This document shows positions 35,738-49,700 of a stretch of 64,000 bases of DNA, piece after piece. A model generated the notes under the pieces. The model did not search any database. It was not told the origin of the DNA and saw only the letters and a list, made by a program, of their open reading frames with translations. Position 1 is the first letter of the stretch; each line of letters opens with the position of its first letter. The position numbers and the translations under genes were made by a program. The stretch is taken from positions 3,410,041 to 3,474,040 of the forward strand of contig NC_081146.1 in NCBI RefSeq assembly GCF_958295425.1. The letters run 5' to 3'. The stretch comes from Solea solea (Eukaryota > Chordata > Actinopteri > Pleuronectiformes > Soleidae).

Positions 35738-36204
35738 ATGTCTACTGTCATGTCGTCTGACACAGGTAATAACATCTGCTTTATTTCCCTCAGTTGTGAT
35801 GATTATTTGCATTTTTCTGAGTCTTTCTGAAACGTTTTCCAGACCGAACAGACGATGCCCTCGCCGGCTGGACTGAAGATGGCGTTTCCCCGGGGGTTCA
35901 GGTGAGTCTCACTTATCATCTTTCTTTTATGTTTGTTCACACTTTACTAAATTAAGATGATGTCTTGTTCTCCACAACAGCATGAGAGGGTTAATGACAG
36001 ACTGAGGACTTTATCTGAGAAGTTGTCAGTGTGTGACACTGTCCTGAATGACCTGAAGGACCTGAGGGATATTTTAGTGGTGAGTTTGTTTGTTTTTTAA
36101 ATGACACATTGGTGACATTTGCATATTTCCTTTTTAAACTAACGTGTGTTTATGTCCCACAGAGAAAATCTCTGCAGGATTTGACCCTACCATCTCAAAA
36201 GTGA
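35738..36204 (+). CDS. Small four-exon gene, C1orf122-like by position
   Basis: Exons 35738-35765, 35843-35901, 35981-36079 and 36163-36204 give 75 aa with GT-AG introns of only 77-83 bp. The protein starts MSTVMSSDTDRTDD. Residues 30-62 form a likely helix (RVNDRLRTLSEKLSVCDTVL), and it ends LQDLTLPSQK. It is acidic, with no signal peptide, membrane segment or known domain. In human the gene between YRDC and MTF1 is C1orf122, a short uncharacterised protein; the match here rests on position, strand and a weak helix similarity. A promoter (CRE, TCTCGCGAG) and a poly(A) signal frame it well, so the gene itself is more certain than its name. Confidence 0.75.
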
Positions 36205-36237
36205 CTAGAAGTGGAAAACAAGTTTGATGTAAATCAT

Positions 36238-36243
36238 AATAAA
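36238..36243 (+). terminator. Poly(A) signal AATAAA of the small gene
   Basis: Lies 34 nt after the stop codon and is followed by a TG-rich stretch ('ttgagtgtgagag'). Confidence 0.65.
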
Positions 36244-36298
36244 GTAACATTTTAATTGAGTGTGAGAGAGAAAACAAATACAGTGACAAGGATAAGAT

Positions 36299-36304
36299 TT
36301 TATT
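36299..36304 (-). terminator. Candidate mtf1 poly(A) signal AATAAA
   Basis: TTTATT on the plus strand reads AATAAA on the minus strand, 56 bp from the opposing signal of the small gene. Confidence 0.5.
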
Positions 36305-36636
36305 TGTATTATATTGCTCTCATTTCAGAAAGTTATTCATTTATATGAAACAAGCATAAGCAAACATTTTCACATTCAACATTCTTATTCTTTAAAAAAA
36401 AAAAAATACAAATCCTTACCAATTGATCACTCTTTGGGTGCCATGACATTCCTTTGGAAGCATAGAGAGTCCTCTCCCTGTGTATTTAAATATTACTCAC
36501 TCTGGTAAGAATGTTGCAGATGGTAGAAATTCTGGATCTGTTTACAAAATGAAACCCACATAACACACTTTCTGGCTTTTCCTTTGAACACACAATCTGC
36601 TTCCAAACTAATGTCTCCATCCGTGATTCGCCGTCA

Positions 36637-37187
36637 TTAAAAGGATAGTTTTCTCATGAGTGTTGTATGAGGTTCTGACAGTCAGAAATAACTGTACTAA
36701 TCGCACCTAGAACCAGATTTGGACATTTAAAACATGGCTGCCAGCAAGCATGGGTATTCACTTTGCAAATAAGCTTACTTTATAAATCTTTAAGTCTATA
36801 TCTTAATGTTCACTGTAGGAAAACAAAGGTTTGCATTGCTTTGAAACCTATTATCTCACCTACACCAAAGTGAAAGAGAAATTCAACAATTTTGGATCAC
36901 AGCAAAGTGAAGTTTTTAATCCACTGCTGCCTGTATTAATGTTATTTTTCCACTTTGGAGTCTGAAATCCTTGCAGTGACTTAATTTGGCCAAATGAGGC
37001 AGCAGTAGAGCAGCAGCTCCTGGGTCCCCGTGAGCTAAACATGAACTTTCTCTATGGACTTTGGTTGGGAAGAGTGGGCAACATGTTTTTGAGATATCGT
37101 AGACTTAAAGCAGGCATGTTTTAGGTGGCTAAAATCTATTTTCCTTGACGCAGCACCTCATACAATCACATTGAACTATCACTTTAA
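36637..37187. mobile_element. Full-length foldback element flanked by TTAA (551 bp)
   Basis: The ends 'ttaaaaggatagtt' and 'aactatcactttaa' are inverted (12 of 14) and both carry TTAA. Further inside, 'tgttgtatgaggt' (left) opposes 'acctcatacaatca' (right), 'ccactgctgcct' opposes 'aggcagcagtag', and 'caccaaagt' opposes 'actttgg'. The whole unit could fold back on itself. No transposase. Other copies: 17290, 26080, 47580, 54775, 56440, 58050 and 59205. Confidence 0.65.
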
Positions 37188-39248
37188 CGAGGTAATAGTA
37201 AGCTGTTAAGTCTGATTGGTAACGACGAACCAACAACTTATTCAAATGTCAAACTCTAAATATGCAAAACGGTGAAATGATCACACAAAACAGTGAGTTC
37301 AAATTAAACATGTACTCACACAGTGTAAAAATAACAAGGAAAAGCTGCTTAACATTTGACCCAAAACAAAAACAATTCTTAAAACAGAATCATTCATCTA
37401 CCATGTACTCCTTCAAATAAGTCCAGTCAGTTTTTAAACCAGATATCCTCAGAGGCAAAAACATTGTGTGGAGAGAGGAGAAAAAAATAAAAAAGCAGTG
37501 GTGCAACATTCATGGAACAGTACATGGACATACTACACACAAAGTCCAGACTCACCACTTCATATCGGACATAATAACTGCAGTATAGTGGAGTTTAAGA
37601 AGCATGCTTATTGTGTATGCATTGATACGGTTGTTAGACTGGAGCTCTGCATAAAAAGTAATAGCAGAACACGTCACGAGGGAGGAACATGAACATCTTC
37701 ATGGCGTCAAGAATGCCAAAAGCCACTTAAAGTTGCATAGTTGTTTCATGATAGTATGCATGTATGAGAATGCAGTAATGTTATGGAGGTGGCAGTAATT
37801 TACTTTGAGTGCCTTTTACAGGGAAACAAGTCATTTATAACATTTCACAATCCAGTGCAACAGACTTCAGATTTGAACACACTGATCAAATACTGAATAT
37901 TTGGAATGAGTCCGAGCACAAAATATGACTGGAAAGCAACAGTAGGCATGATTGGTATTGGTGGTCAATAATTCCAGATTATTTCTGCATAATATAAATC
38001 AAATGATTTGAAAGAGACTTGTTTAACGCCTCACTAACACATTTGTAGCATAACGTAAGGGCCACTCACAGAGCAGTTCAGACAAAGAGAGAGCAGGTGC
38101 TCTGCTTACGGGTACCTGCGGTGGCAAAACTGTGAGACTCCAGTACCACAAACAACATCCTATGTTGCCAAGAAATGGAAAAAGGAAAAAAAAAAAAAGG
38201 AAGGAGTCTAAACTTTTGGACAATAAACAGTCATTTGTCACATATGAAACAAATGCTTCTGTCTGCAATCATCTGATGAGGAGTCAGGACCGAGAGCTGC
38301 CATCTCAAAATGTGAGTATTTTAAAGCAAAATATATTGACAACTCTTTGCAGTGGATCGTTTGGCTCAAGTGTCAATGTAGATTACTCTCTCGGTTCTCC
38401 GGGATTACGCAGATGAAACTGATATCAAATATTTTTCTAATGATCCTGCCTACTGTAGCTTTATTTGAATATCTAAGGTTTTCTCCATACTTTGTGTCCA
38501 CAGAGCACTGTGCCTGCATTCTGCTCGTATATTCACGCCTGTGGTTCCATTCACACTAAAATGAGGGTGTGCATCCGACCCGTTTTCCATACATGTAAAC
38601 CTGGATCCCATAAAGCCATTTCAATGTTCTTCTCAATGTACCACACATTTACTTCTCACAGACCAGAGCTGACCTCTGCTGACTTGTGGTTGCAGAAAAC
38701 ATGCAGAAAATCACCTTAAATGCCTTATTGGCACCTGTGAATCATAGGGAAGCAAAGTATAAACACAATTATAAAGTGGGGGGAGAGAAAAAAGAAGCTA
38801 TAAGCTATCAAACACATCACTTTTGATCCAAGCACCATGGAACTAAAACGTAGAATCACATCAACTATGTGTATAGTTTGTTTGAACAAACGCTGCATAT
38901 GAAAAACATTACAGCTGGAAAACAACACACAAACTTTAAGTCTTGGTGAAGGTGAGCGCGTCGTCATGACAATGGCAAGTCTGTCAAGGCAACGAGGCTC
39001 ACAGGACAGTGAAATGTAAGGCCGAGTAGCACTTCACTCTAGTATACAGGCCACAATGCCTTCACTCTGTCATCATCATTGCATTATGTCCCGTGTGAAA
39101 CAATACTGTTAAATTACACTCTGAGCTGGGGGGCTGCTGTGTTACATATATTTTGTTAGAATATGGTCTGTACAGGAAACAGCTGCTTCTAGAACTACAG
39201 TGAAAACCCTCTGCATGGATTTGACTCGGGGAAGGAAGCGAGGATACA

Positions 39249-39264
39249 GGGGGGGGGGGGGGGG
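39249..39264 (+). repeat. Poly-G run (16 nt)
   Basis: Sixteen consecutive G; in the mtf1 3' UTR sense it is poly-C. Confidence 0.95.
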
Positions 39265-40713
39265 CAATACATTAGCTCCAAACTCTGAGAGTTAGTAATT
39301 CAAAAGTCTATACAAAAATACAAATTCTAGAATAATCTACAAGTTACACTAAAATGTACTGTATATACACTGTCGCCAGGACACCATCTTTTCAATGCTA
39401 CTTTTACAGCAGTTGTATACAAAAACAAAAAAGTGTAGTGGTGCCGCACCTCAGCTAACAAGCTGTCCGATGACTCACTTTACAAGTTAGTGTGCAATAA
39501 ACAGGCAAGAGTGCAGCAAAACGTAGGGCTACTGCAAGTGTGGGGCATCTGTCGAGGAAAACACGTCTGAGTAACAAATGAAGGGAACAAGGATCCGTTA
39601 TGACTTGATGCATCCCTGAGAGGGTCGCAGCCCTAAAGAACATGGGATGTTGACAGTAGTTCCTTACTGTTTCTGTGTGGACAAACAAGCAGATCCTAAA
39701 GGATAATTGACTTTACTCTGTAGACCACTGTAGGTGCCTCTATTATTGTATTACTTGCCTTCAGAAAAACTCAGTACGTTCTTAACAGGAAAAGCAGTTC
39801 AGTAACAAAAACAACTTAAAGTAAAAAATACAAGCGATTGAAAATAAATTAATCATAGATTTTCCTGCTACCTCGAATAGTATGCATTACGACTAAAACT
39901 ATAGAATCAAGCATTTAAATAAATTAACATGTACAATTTTAAATTAGATTAAGTTATAGGCAACTTACTGATTTGTTTTCACTTTTAAAGAACTGATCTT
40001 CCCTCAATTAGTAAAGAACTGTCAAAGAAGTAGAAAATAATCATCACATTTTCTGGACTATGCTTAGTCTTCCTAGAAACAAACAAACAAAAACACTGAG
40101 GAAATCACTTCATCTGATTTGACAGCCATACAAGGGGCAATGTGGCCAACCCCTTCCTGCAGGGAGCATTGCTTCATGAATTTCAAAGTAATTCCAATAA
40201 ACAGTGCATTCTGATCAGTTGCATACCAGCCGTTAGCATTTGTTAGGGTCTGTAGTACAGTACAAGGATATACAGAAACATTTGTTTGCCTGCTCAGGTG
40301 CGTGAACGTCAAGCCAGGAAAGTGGAACTCTCAGTTCTCAGTGCGTAGAGAACAGGGTCTGATTATGTTCAACAAAAGGATCTACCGTCTTTTCCCTGCA
40401 TTAATTAGCATTAACTGCTAAATCTCATTATGCAAACCTCTTTCTAAAAATGCAGCTAATACAATGAATCTCAACAGAGACAATAATTACTTTGTATATA
40501 TATGTATATATATATGTATGTATGTTGCCTTTCAGAACAGAATGCACTGCAGGTAAAGAGGGGGGAGGGGATTCAGGAGCACTAGCACATTATATAGGTA
40601 GAGAGGAGGAGGAGGAAGAGGACACTGAGGACTTGAAATGCGAGGAATTGTTGACTGCAAATAAATGGGCGCAACAGACAAACACATGGTGCAAGACTCA
40701 GAAGGCAGCTCTT

Positions 40714-43700
40714 CTAAGAATTGCCATCAGTGGCCATGTTGAATTCGTCTGTGACCAGCAGCAGAGCCTCGATGTTGGCAGCCGTCTCGGGGCTCTGCAG
40801 GGAGAGGAAGTCCGAGACGTCCATACTGGCTAACCCTTCAGATGAGGGAGGGTTGGTCGAGGCCGTGCTGCTCACCATCTTAGAGAAAGTCTGAGCTGAG
40901 GATGAGGAAGAGGAGGCTGCATTCAGGTTCACCTCACCCGCCTTGGAAGAAGACTCGGGGAGACAGGAGGGAGACGATGGGGGTGGATGGTGGGGAGGCT
41001 CTGGGGGATGAGGTAACGGCGGAGGAGGAGGTTCTGGTGCTTGCTGCTGTGCTGGGGCTGAAATGACGGAAGAGGGAATCTTTGAACTCTTGTCCTTCGC
41101 AGAGTCCCTGCAGGCACACTGGCACTGGCAGGATTCCTCCTGTTTGATGATGATGACGGGCAGACTGAGGCCGATCTGCTGGACCGAGTTACCTGCAACA
41201 GACCAAAAATATATTTCATGGGAAAAAAGGAGGGAAAGTTGACAGAAATCTCTAAAATCTCTTTTTTTCTTGTGTCCCTGCTGGCAGCCATGTTTTCAGT
41301 GAGAACAAGTGCCCGTGTCTCAAGCTGGTTCCTTTTACTGTACAGCGAGAAACCTGAACCATCACTAAAACTTGGCAGCAGCATCTCATTGTATTGTTTC
41401 ACAGAATAATGCAGCTACATCCATAACATTATACTTCACCACATTACTCTCACCTGTACTTCCTCCCACTGGTATGGCTGTGGTGAAGAAAACCTTTTCC
41501 ACTTTTGGGGCACCTTGATGTGACTGTAAACAAACATTGAACAGAAAATTAGTATATATTTCTTTTTTTAAAGGCAGGAAAACATTTAAAGCTGCATTTA
41601 CATCTTATGGATTATCTAATTTATCAATTCACATTAGAGTTAAGCAACAACACAGGCTGCCACTTGTATCTGAAATCTGAATACATCTGTTCAATCTTCA
41701 GGGTTTGAGTATAAATATTCAGCCGAGTAGTGAGTCTGATTGTTTAATTATAGACTAACGATTACTTTCATAATCGATTAATCTGTCAATTATTTTCTTG
41801 ATTAGTCGATTCATTGGTTTGGTCCATAAAATATCAGAAAACCTTAAAACATATTGATCGGTGTTCGTCAAATCTGGAAAAATGCTGATCTTCTCAAATG
41901 TCAAACCGATGATTAGATTATCTGAATAGTTGTCGATTCATTTAATCATCGATTAATAATCGATTAAGCGATGAATTGTTTTAGCTCTATTTAATTACCA
42001 AGTTTACTAGCAGAGGGGTGAACTGTGAGTGTACCTCAGCCCTTTGCTCATCAGTGATGTTGTGTTTGACAATGAAAGACACAAACAAGCTCAACTGTCC
42101 TGAGCAGAGAATCACCACACCAAAGCCTCTGAAATGCAGTTTGTGGAAGTATTTCTGGTTCTACACTGAGGATGACAATGTGAAGAACAAATCTGCAGAC
42201 TCCAACAGAGTTGATGGATGCATCACACACAGCATCTGTTGCCCAAGGCGGGGGATTTATCTTTATATCTTTAATGATATAGCTATCAAAACGGAACAAA
42301 CCCTCTAGTTCAAATCAAGTCACACATTTCTTTCTTTTCTCCAAACACTGAGTGGGAGCGTTACTCACCGTTTGTTCTGGGTTCTGCTGGCTGCTGGCAG
42401 CACTGCTCAGAATCCACTGGAGGTTCTGGTCAGACATGACTAAGCTGGGCTGCAGGAGGTTCTGGTTGGGTGCTATGGTGATGGTGGCTGGGGTGGGAGC
42501 CAGACCAGGACCAGTGTTGGGGACAGGGTTACTGGCCAAAGGCACAGGTTGAGCCACAGCTGCTAGAGCATCTGTTGTAGCGGTACCTGGTGCTGTGGAG
42601 GTCAGTGCTGGAGCCACAGGAGGAGGAGCAGAGATGGACGGGGCTGGTGGTGGCGGTGGTGGTACAGGAGTGGTCTGTGTGACGCCCTCTGGCTGCAGGA
42701 ATGTGGGTTGAAGTGCCATATAGTGCTGGGAGGGGGCTTGGTTTGATGCCTGGACAGAAGTTTGAACAGGCACATCTGGGACCTGCTGAGGCCCAGTGAG
42801 TTGGATGAAAGGCTGAGCAGAGCTGACAGTAGCAGTCACAGCTGCACAGGTGGAGGCCTGACAGGAAGAGTTCACACTCGGCTGGGAAGAAGCCTCCAAG
42901 CCAGCAGTTGTGTGGGAGCAGGAGGATGAAGAGGTAGGATTGATAGAGAAAGAGATGAGAGACGAACCATCGGACAGTCCATGTTGGACAGAGGTTTCCA
43001 GGCTGTAAGGTTCAGCAAGGCTCTCTGAGGAATGAAATCAGAACTCCATCAGAACAAACACCTTAAATACTATTTTAAAAGGGCAGGTGTTGACGTCTTC
43101 TTACCATGGTGATGGGCATCATCTTGACTGACACTATTTTCCGGACTCTGGAACATGAGCTCAAAGATTTTCACAGCAGTCACATTGCTGAGGTCTAGAT
43201 TCTGAGCCTGTTATAACAAGAAACACAATTTAATTCATACATTTAATGACCTTAATAACTATTATAACAGCCAGAAATGCTTTAATCTTCCTGATCAGTT
43301 CTTAGTACTTAAAGTTACAGCTAAGGTTGGATGGCCTTTTTTTTTTAATAAAGGGAAAGTTATGTTTTTCTGAAGTTGGATGGTATGAGGTACTGATATA
43401 GAGTTAGGGCCAATTGTGCTATGTGCACCCCCTGCACCAGTAACCACCTTAACACATGGATGGTCGCCGTCAGTAAAAGTCTCTCTGCAAGTGGGGGATG
43501 CAATGTAAAACAGATGTAAGCCACAACATAAGGCTCATCAAATACAATCTACTACCACTTAAATTCAATGATAACATCAGGGTAATGATGCTTTATGTTG
43601 CTGTTAGAAAGCCCTTGAAGATTGCTCTCTGTCATCATAGTATACTTCACCAAAGAAAATCAGCAATTTTAGATGGCAGGTCTAGCACTGCCTGGTTCCT

Positions 43701-46700
43701 GGTGCAGGGGATGAACCATACAGTCAACGCTGAACATGTGTCAATAACACACTTCAAAACACCAAACCTCTCTGTGGACATCTCCATCTTGATATCCTCT
43801 ATCCAGTGTCAGAATGACAAAGCAGAGGCAGTTGAAGGTCTCACTTACATTTTGTATGCTCTCTCGTAGCTCTGAGTCTGTAGAGATGAGGCTCAAGTCA
43901 CTGAGGCACAGCGAGTGATTTGCATCCTGTAATTTAGAGATGAAATGTTCATAATTATACTTGCTTTGGCTGTGAGATTGAAAGCTGGGTCGTGCAAACA
44001 ACAGAGGGGAGTTTAACAGGAGAATAGTGCAACACAATGCATGTCAATGTGAAAAAGATAGTACTAGTACAGGATAATTAAAAACAAATAATAACTAATC
44101 AAAGCCGAGGAGTATCATTTGTTTTTGAATAACACTCTTCATGTTAAGCAAGTGAACTTATAATTACAAGGGGATGACAGTGCCATGTTGCTCTCAGAGT
44201 GTAAATGGAGAACAAGAGGACTGTGGCAAAATAGGGAAAGAAAGTGTGTTGCAGTGACAAGTAGCTGTGCTGTGACTCACTTCAGAGAGGGTGACGGTGA
44301 AGGGCTGTCCTTTGTCGTGGCCCCGTACGTGACTCTTCAGACTGTACTGGCTGCTGAAAGCCTTCTCACAGCCATCACTTGGACAGTTAAAAGGCTTCTC
44401 TCCTGGGAGGAAGAATGCAGAAAGAGAATGAGGCTATATCGACTTGTGCTTTCAAACAAAAATAAGCTGCATCCAAAAGAGTATTTCAGCTCTGTATCCT
44501 GAGATGAGTACATCCATAATACAGCTTAAAATGTATATCACAGGGTCTATAAACACAGTAGTAGTGAAGACTAAACAAAACATATGAATTTTTCAACTTA
44601 AACATTGTAGTTTGGATGTAGCCTTCACCTTAAAAATATTCACTAAAAATAAGTACAAGTTGTGACTTTATTTCAATACATAACTGGTAACTATTTCTTA
44701 TTTTGATCTATAACTGGATGTAAAACATTGAAAACAAAGGTCATCTCTCACTAACAGAACTTATCAAATTCAAACACCAAACAAATCAAAAAACAACCAA
44801 GAAACAGTAATAATAGTAATGAGCAGCGGTGGCATTAGCAAAAACATCCAAACACCTGAGCAAAATATAGTCTGAGTAGTTTCAAGTGGAATCTTTCAAA
44901 TAATCCACATGCACACACAATCCAACACACCCATGTCTCCCTTTCGCCTACATTTCTATATGGACTTTGGACAGAAAGAGGAAACTAATACAACATAAAT
45001 TTTATGTAAATCAAGTTTACATAAATTAAAAAAAACAACAAAAAAAAACACTGATATGTACCTGTGTGAGTCCGTACATGTGTTTTTAGATGATGACTTG
45101 CGGCAAAAGCTTTGCCACAGCCGTCGTGGTCACACCTGAAGACAAAAGACAGAGAAACAAAGTAAATCGCAAAGGCCACATGCAAATAACTGACTCACAG
45201 TTATATATTAACAATATCTAAAGTGGTAATAGAAACTAATAGTAACTAATATTTAGTGAGCAGCTAAAAACCGTCACCAAAGTAGTGTTGTAGAGGATGG
45301 TGCACTGAAAGAATTCATTCAAACAGCATCAGGAGACGCAAGCTACACTCTACCCACGAGAAAAACTATTAAATACACTCATTATCTGAAGAAGAGAGGG
45401 GCTAGCAGCCCTAAAACTCATTATTTTCTGCATAGTAGATATGCTACATCTTTTTTGTCGAATTATATTTGTAAAAAAACGAAAATCCCAAATAAGATAA
45501 TTATAAATCACAAGGCCCTAGGATGACTGGGGTGATGCAGGCTCCCCCTTGTGGTACTGAAAAATAAATCACAAGGAATGAGTGCTGGTGAGACAGCATT
45601 TCACTTAAGAAATATTAATGAGTTTCCCATTCACAAGTATCTCAGTGACTTGAGCTTCTGTCTAACCAAAAAGCAGCTCTCATGATGTGTAAAAATATCT
45701 AGATAAAATAAATAACTAAATAAAACTGCCTGTGAGCTTCCATTATATCAGAAATATCACTGCTCCTTTATATCTCATAAAAACACAGTGATCCTGTTGG
45801 TATAATAGAAATGCTCACAAGAGGTGGCCGATGAGATCCAGTCAGAAAGTGAAGGACGATAATATACATCTTTGTATTTGAAAGGTCTCTTTTTTTGGGC
45901 GTACATAATAGAAATGCTCACCGGAATGGTTTCTCCCCAGTGTGTGTGCGAATGTGCTTCCTCAGGTCGCTGAGCGTGGTAAAGTACTTTGTGCATCCCT
46001 CAGATTCACAGTTGAATGTCTTGCCTGTGTGAAGTCTCTGGTGTGCTTTCAGTCTGCAAACAAAGTCAAAATTGTTTCCATTGAAACGTGAGAATCGCAA
46101 AGAGAAAGCACAACGGCTGCTGCTGCATTTCAAGGCTGATAAAAACAGAGAATATGGGGAGATTGAAAAGACAAGGAGGAAAAAGTCATATTATTACAGA
46201 CAATCCACCCAATACTTTGCTGCCCTGAATAACAACCTCTGACAAGTTGATGCCAGTGGCACAGCTCCACCCAGCCCCACACGTGTTGTCATAGCAACTG
46301 GACCAACACGACCCAGAGGGTACTGATGGGTACTGGTTGAGATCACAGCGATCAATTGTGAATGTGTTTTAGTCACTACAGTTCTGATGGAGCTAGCAGT
46401 AACTTTGGTACATGTACTACTGTACATTAGACACACTAAGCTAAACAACAATGTAAAAACAGAAAACTTTACTTAACGTGACTAGTGTGGGCTTTATTGG
46501 TTGTGTCCATGTATAAAAGGGGTGTTTTTGTTTTCGGAAGCAGCTGGTAGTTAAAGATTGATAGATTTATATTCTGTTGCACAACACATTTAAATATATT
46601 GAGCTAAAGAATATAGAAAAAATATAGAAATGGGCAGAAAAAAGGTGCTGCTTTTCCTCTCATGTCATGCACCTGTGGACTTTTTCTTGTCCCATGGGAA

Positions 46701-49700
46701 CTAGATGCTGTATCAACTGTTTGATTTTGTACATGATGTACTACCTCTCATAACAACAAGTATATAAAAGGTATATTAAGGTTATATAATTGCAAACAGT
46801 CACTGTGGTCAGAAAAACCTGCCCCCACACAGAACGTTATAAAACAGCTGAATGTAAAAGGAAATGATAGATATGCGTTGACGCACACGTTCTATACCTG
46901 AACTTACCGTGACCTTACAGCACCATAACAGTACAATTCAACAACACAACACAGCAAAGCAGCATGCAGGCGCACCTGTATAGTGTGTTGAAGGCTTTCT
47001 CGCAGCCTTGCACGTCACATTCAAACGGCTTCTCCTTGGTGTGAACTCGGACATGAATCTTGAGGCTGTAAGATGTGAGGAAGGCCTTTCCACAGCCCTG
47101 TTGATTACACACGAATGTGTACTCGCCCCGGTGAGTCTTCTGGTGTGTGCGAAGGTTTCCTGCTGTACTGTATGTCCTTTTGCAGCCCTCAAACGTGCAC
47201 TGGTAGCGTTTCACCTGACAGAGCAAGGGCAGGTCATTAATTAAATATGAAATCAAATTGAAGGCGGTAAATGGTCCGTATTTTTATGCCACTTAAAACG
47301 CGTTATGCTACAGTTTTGCCAATCACCCTTTCACACACACAGACAGTGTATGTAGTGTATTCGTAGAGCTTTTTATTCAAACATCCATTTCACACCCATT
47401 CACACACTGCCACAGGAACATTGAGGGAGCATTTTTGCCCCAGGACACATCAGCAAGTAGAAGAGAGGAACTAGGGATCCACCTCCCAACCCTTCTGTTA
47501 GAAGACAAACTGCTATTCATACACTTCTGGTCCAATCTTCATCTGAGTAATTTGCGGTACAAATTAAAGTTCAGATAAAGAGTGGCTGTATGAGGTACTG
47601 GCAGAACATCAGCAATCAGTCCTGTGCCCCAATCTGCAGTAGTCTACCATCTCCTGTGTCCTAAAAACATTGATTTTCTGTATAGAATTTGGGGCAGGAC
47701 CATGTGCAGTTGTTTCAATTTGGAAAGGGAGAGGGGACGTCTGTGTCTCAAGCTGGTCCTTGAAACAGGGGTTATTTACTGTGTCTGTATGTCATACAGC
47801 CACACTTCAAAAAGCCTGAATTATTACTAGAAGGCTATGTTCACATTACCAGCCACACGGTTTAATTCTACGTCAACATAGATCAGCTTTGACAGTTCAC
47901 ATTCAGAACTAATAGCAGCTTCCATCTGACTTTCATGTGAGCACGACTGTCCTCTGAAAAGGTATACTGCAACTATCGATGACAACAAAATACTCAGAGC
48001 ATGCACAGAAACAAAAGCCACGTAGATTCCACCATTCTTATTCATGTCACATGAACACATATGGAAGTGACAGGAGTTTGTTTTGAAAAAATAAGCGGCA
48101 ATCAGATTTCCGTGTCTACACAGCCCTGAAACAAAATCACAACTGAGTCAAAAGAAAAGTATTTGATATGAGTCACTTAAGTGTGGTAATGTGAATGTAC
48201 TTGAAGTGTCTTGCCCAGGGACACAGGCGCATGTACCCTAAAAGAGGACATAGACAAACTCTACCTACTGACCCACAGCCACTCAGGGCTGCCCTTTTTG
48301 CAGCCCCATAAGAACATTACTCATAAACTGTTCTTTAACTTCTCTTTGGGAACAGCCAGGGAGAAAGTCCTCTTTTAATTCAGCTCAGCAATAACCAGCC
48401 ACGTCATACAATGAATTGACCGCGTGAGTCAGTGTGACCTTTCGGGAACGACTTCAATGACTCAGGCATCAGCACATGAGGCGGGTGAGCACAAAGGACA
48501 GCGATGATGCCTAACCCCCTGCGCAATACATCCCATCCAACTGTGTTTCACAACACCAATCTCCATTGCAGTGTGGCAGTCTCCTGCTCTCTACTCACAC
48601 AAAAGCCCTGGGGCAATGGGAATAAAAAGCAGTCCATTCTGTTCTTGGAAAAAATGCTACCCTTTACTGAGCACACAGCAGGGGGAGAAAGCTTGTGGTC
48701 GGCCACCAAGACAAGACAATGTCCTTTGTCAGCTGACGCCGAGTCCACTGATGCCCTATTTCTCAACAACAAATGTGATTATAATTTCCAAATGTGACTG
48801 CATAAGAGATGACTCACAAGATAAACGACTGCAGTATTGGCCAAACTTGTGGCATTTTTTACCAACACCAAGAGAACAAATCATTTTCTTGAAATGTAAA
48901 TGAATGATACCATGATTGTGAGCTCTAATGCATCTACATATGTTATCATCCACAGACAAAATCTTTCACAAGATTAAACATTCCTTGTGTGTGTTTGAAA
49001 TTGTGGCTTTGGCTACATCCATACTACTAAATTGTGCCTCTAATACGCCTTCATCTACAATTACCCTGTCATTTTAGAGCCCCTAAAATATACATTTAAA
49101 ATGCTGCAGGCTCCGTTTTTGTTTGAAAACTCTGAAGCTGCATTTTAGTCTGGGACTGAGACCTTCAGAAACAATAATGCAACTTCTTTTTTTTGTTTTT
49201 TTAATGAAAACATAGTAGTATGGATGTAGCTTTTGCCTACAGAGTAAAGTAATGGATGCATCAGTGAAAATCCAACAATATCCACACCTCCCAGCAGCCT
49301 CAACACTCCATTCAACATTCTCCGACACATTCAGTAACAATTACTCTAAAAGAAGAACAAAATTAATTGTGTGTACAGTTAACATGACATACAGCTGATA
49401 CAACAGCCGAGCAGTAATCTCAGTTCTTTACACCATTTACTTTTAATTTTACAGGATGTGGGAGATAACATTTGTTAAACAAACACAAATGCAAAGCCTC
49501 TGTGGGAAACAACTATTTGTAACTTGTGGCTCGGTGTGTATTCATCATCACCCACACTTAGATGACTGTTCTCAACCACCACTTTGATCACTGTAAGACA
49601 GCTCTCAGTGCTTTGGTCTGCTCCACGCATGGTGAAAAGACAATACCATTCCATTACAAATTAAAAGGATATGATTTTAACAAAAAATGGTCACAGCTTT

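Larger units (their letters stand above)
36285..40713 (-). other. Probable mtf1 3' UTR (about 4.4 kb)
   Basis: After the mtf1 stop no other gene is seen before the convergent small gene. The nearest good minus-strand signal (36299-36304) implies this UTR. It carries a foldback element, a 16-nt G run and many AT-rich stretches. An earlier poly(A) site could exist; the extent is inference. Confidence 0.45.

Noticed and set aside
40929..41402. 157-codon minus-strand frame in the last mtf1 exon
   Set aside because: It is a shifted frame of the real exon; the true frame carries VIIIKQEE and the cysteine cluster.
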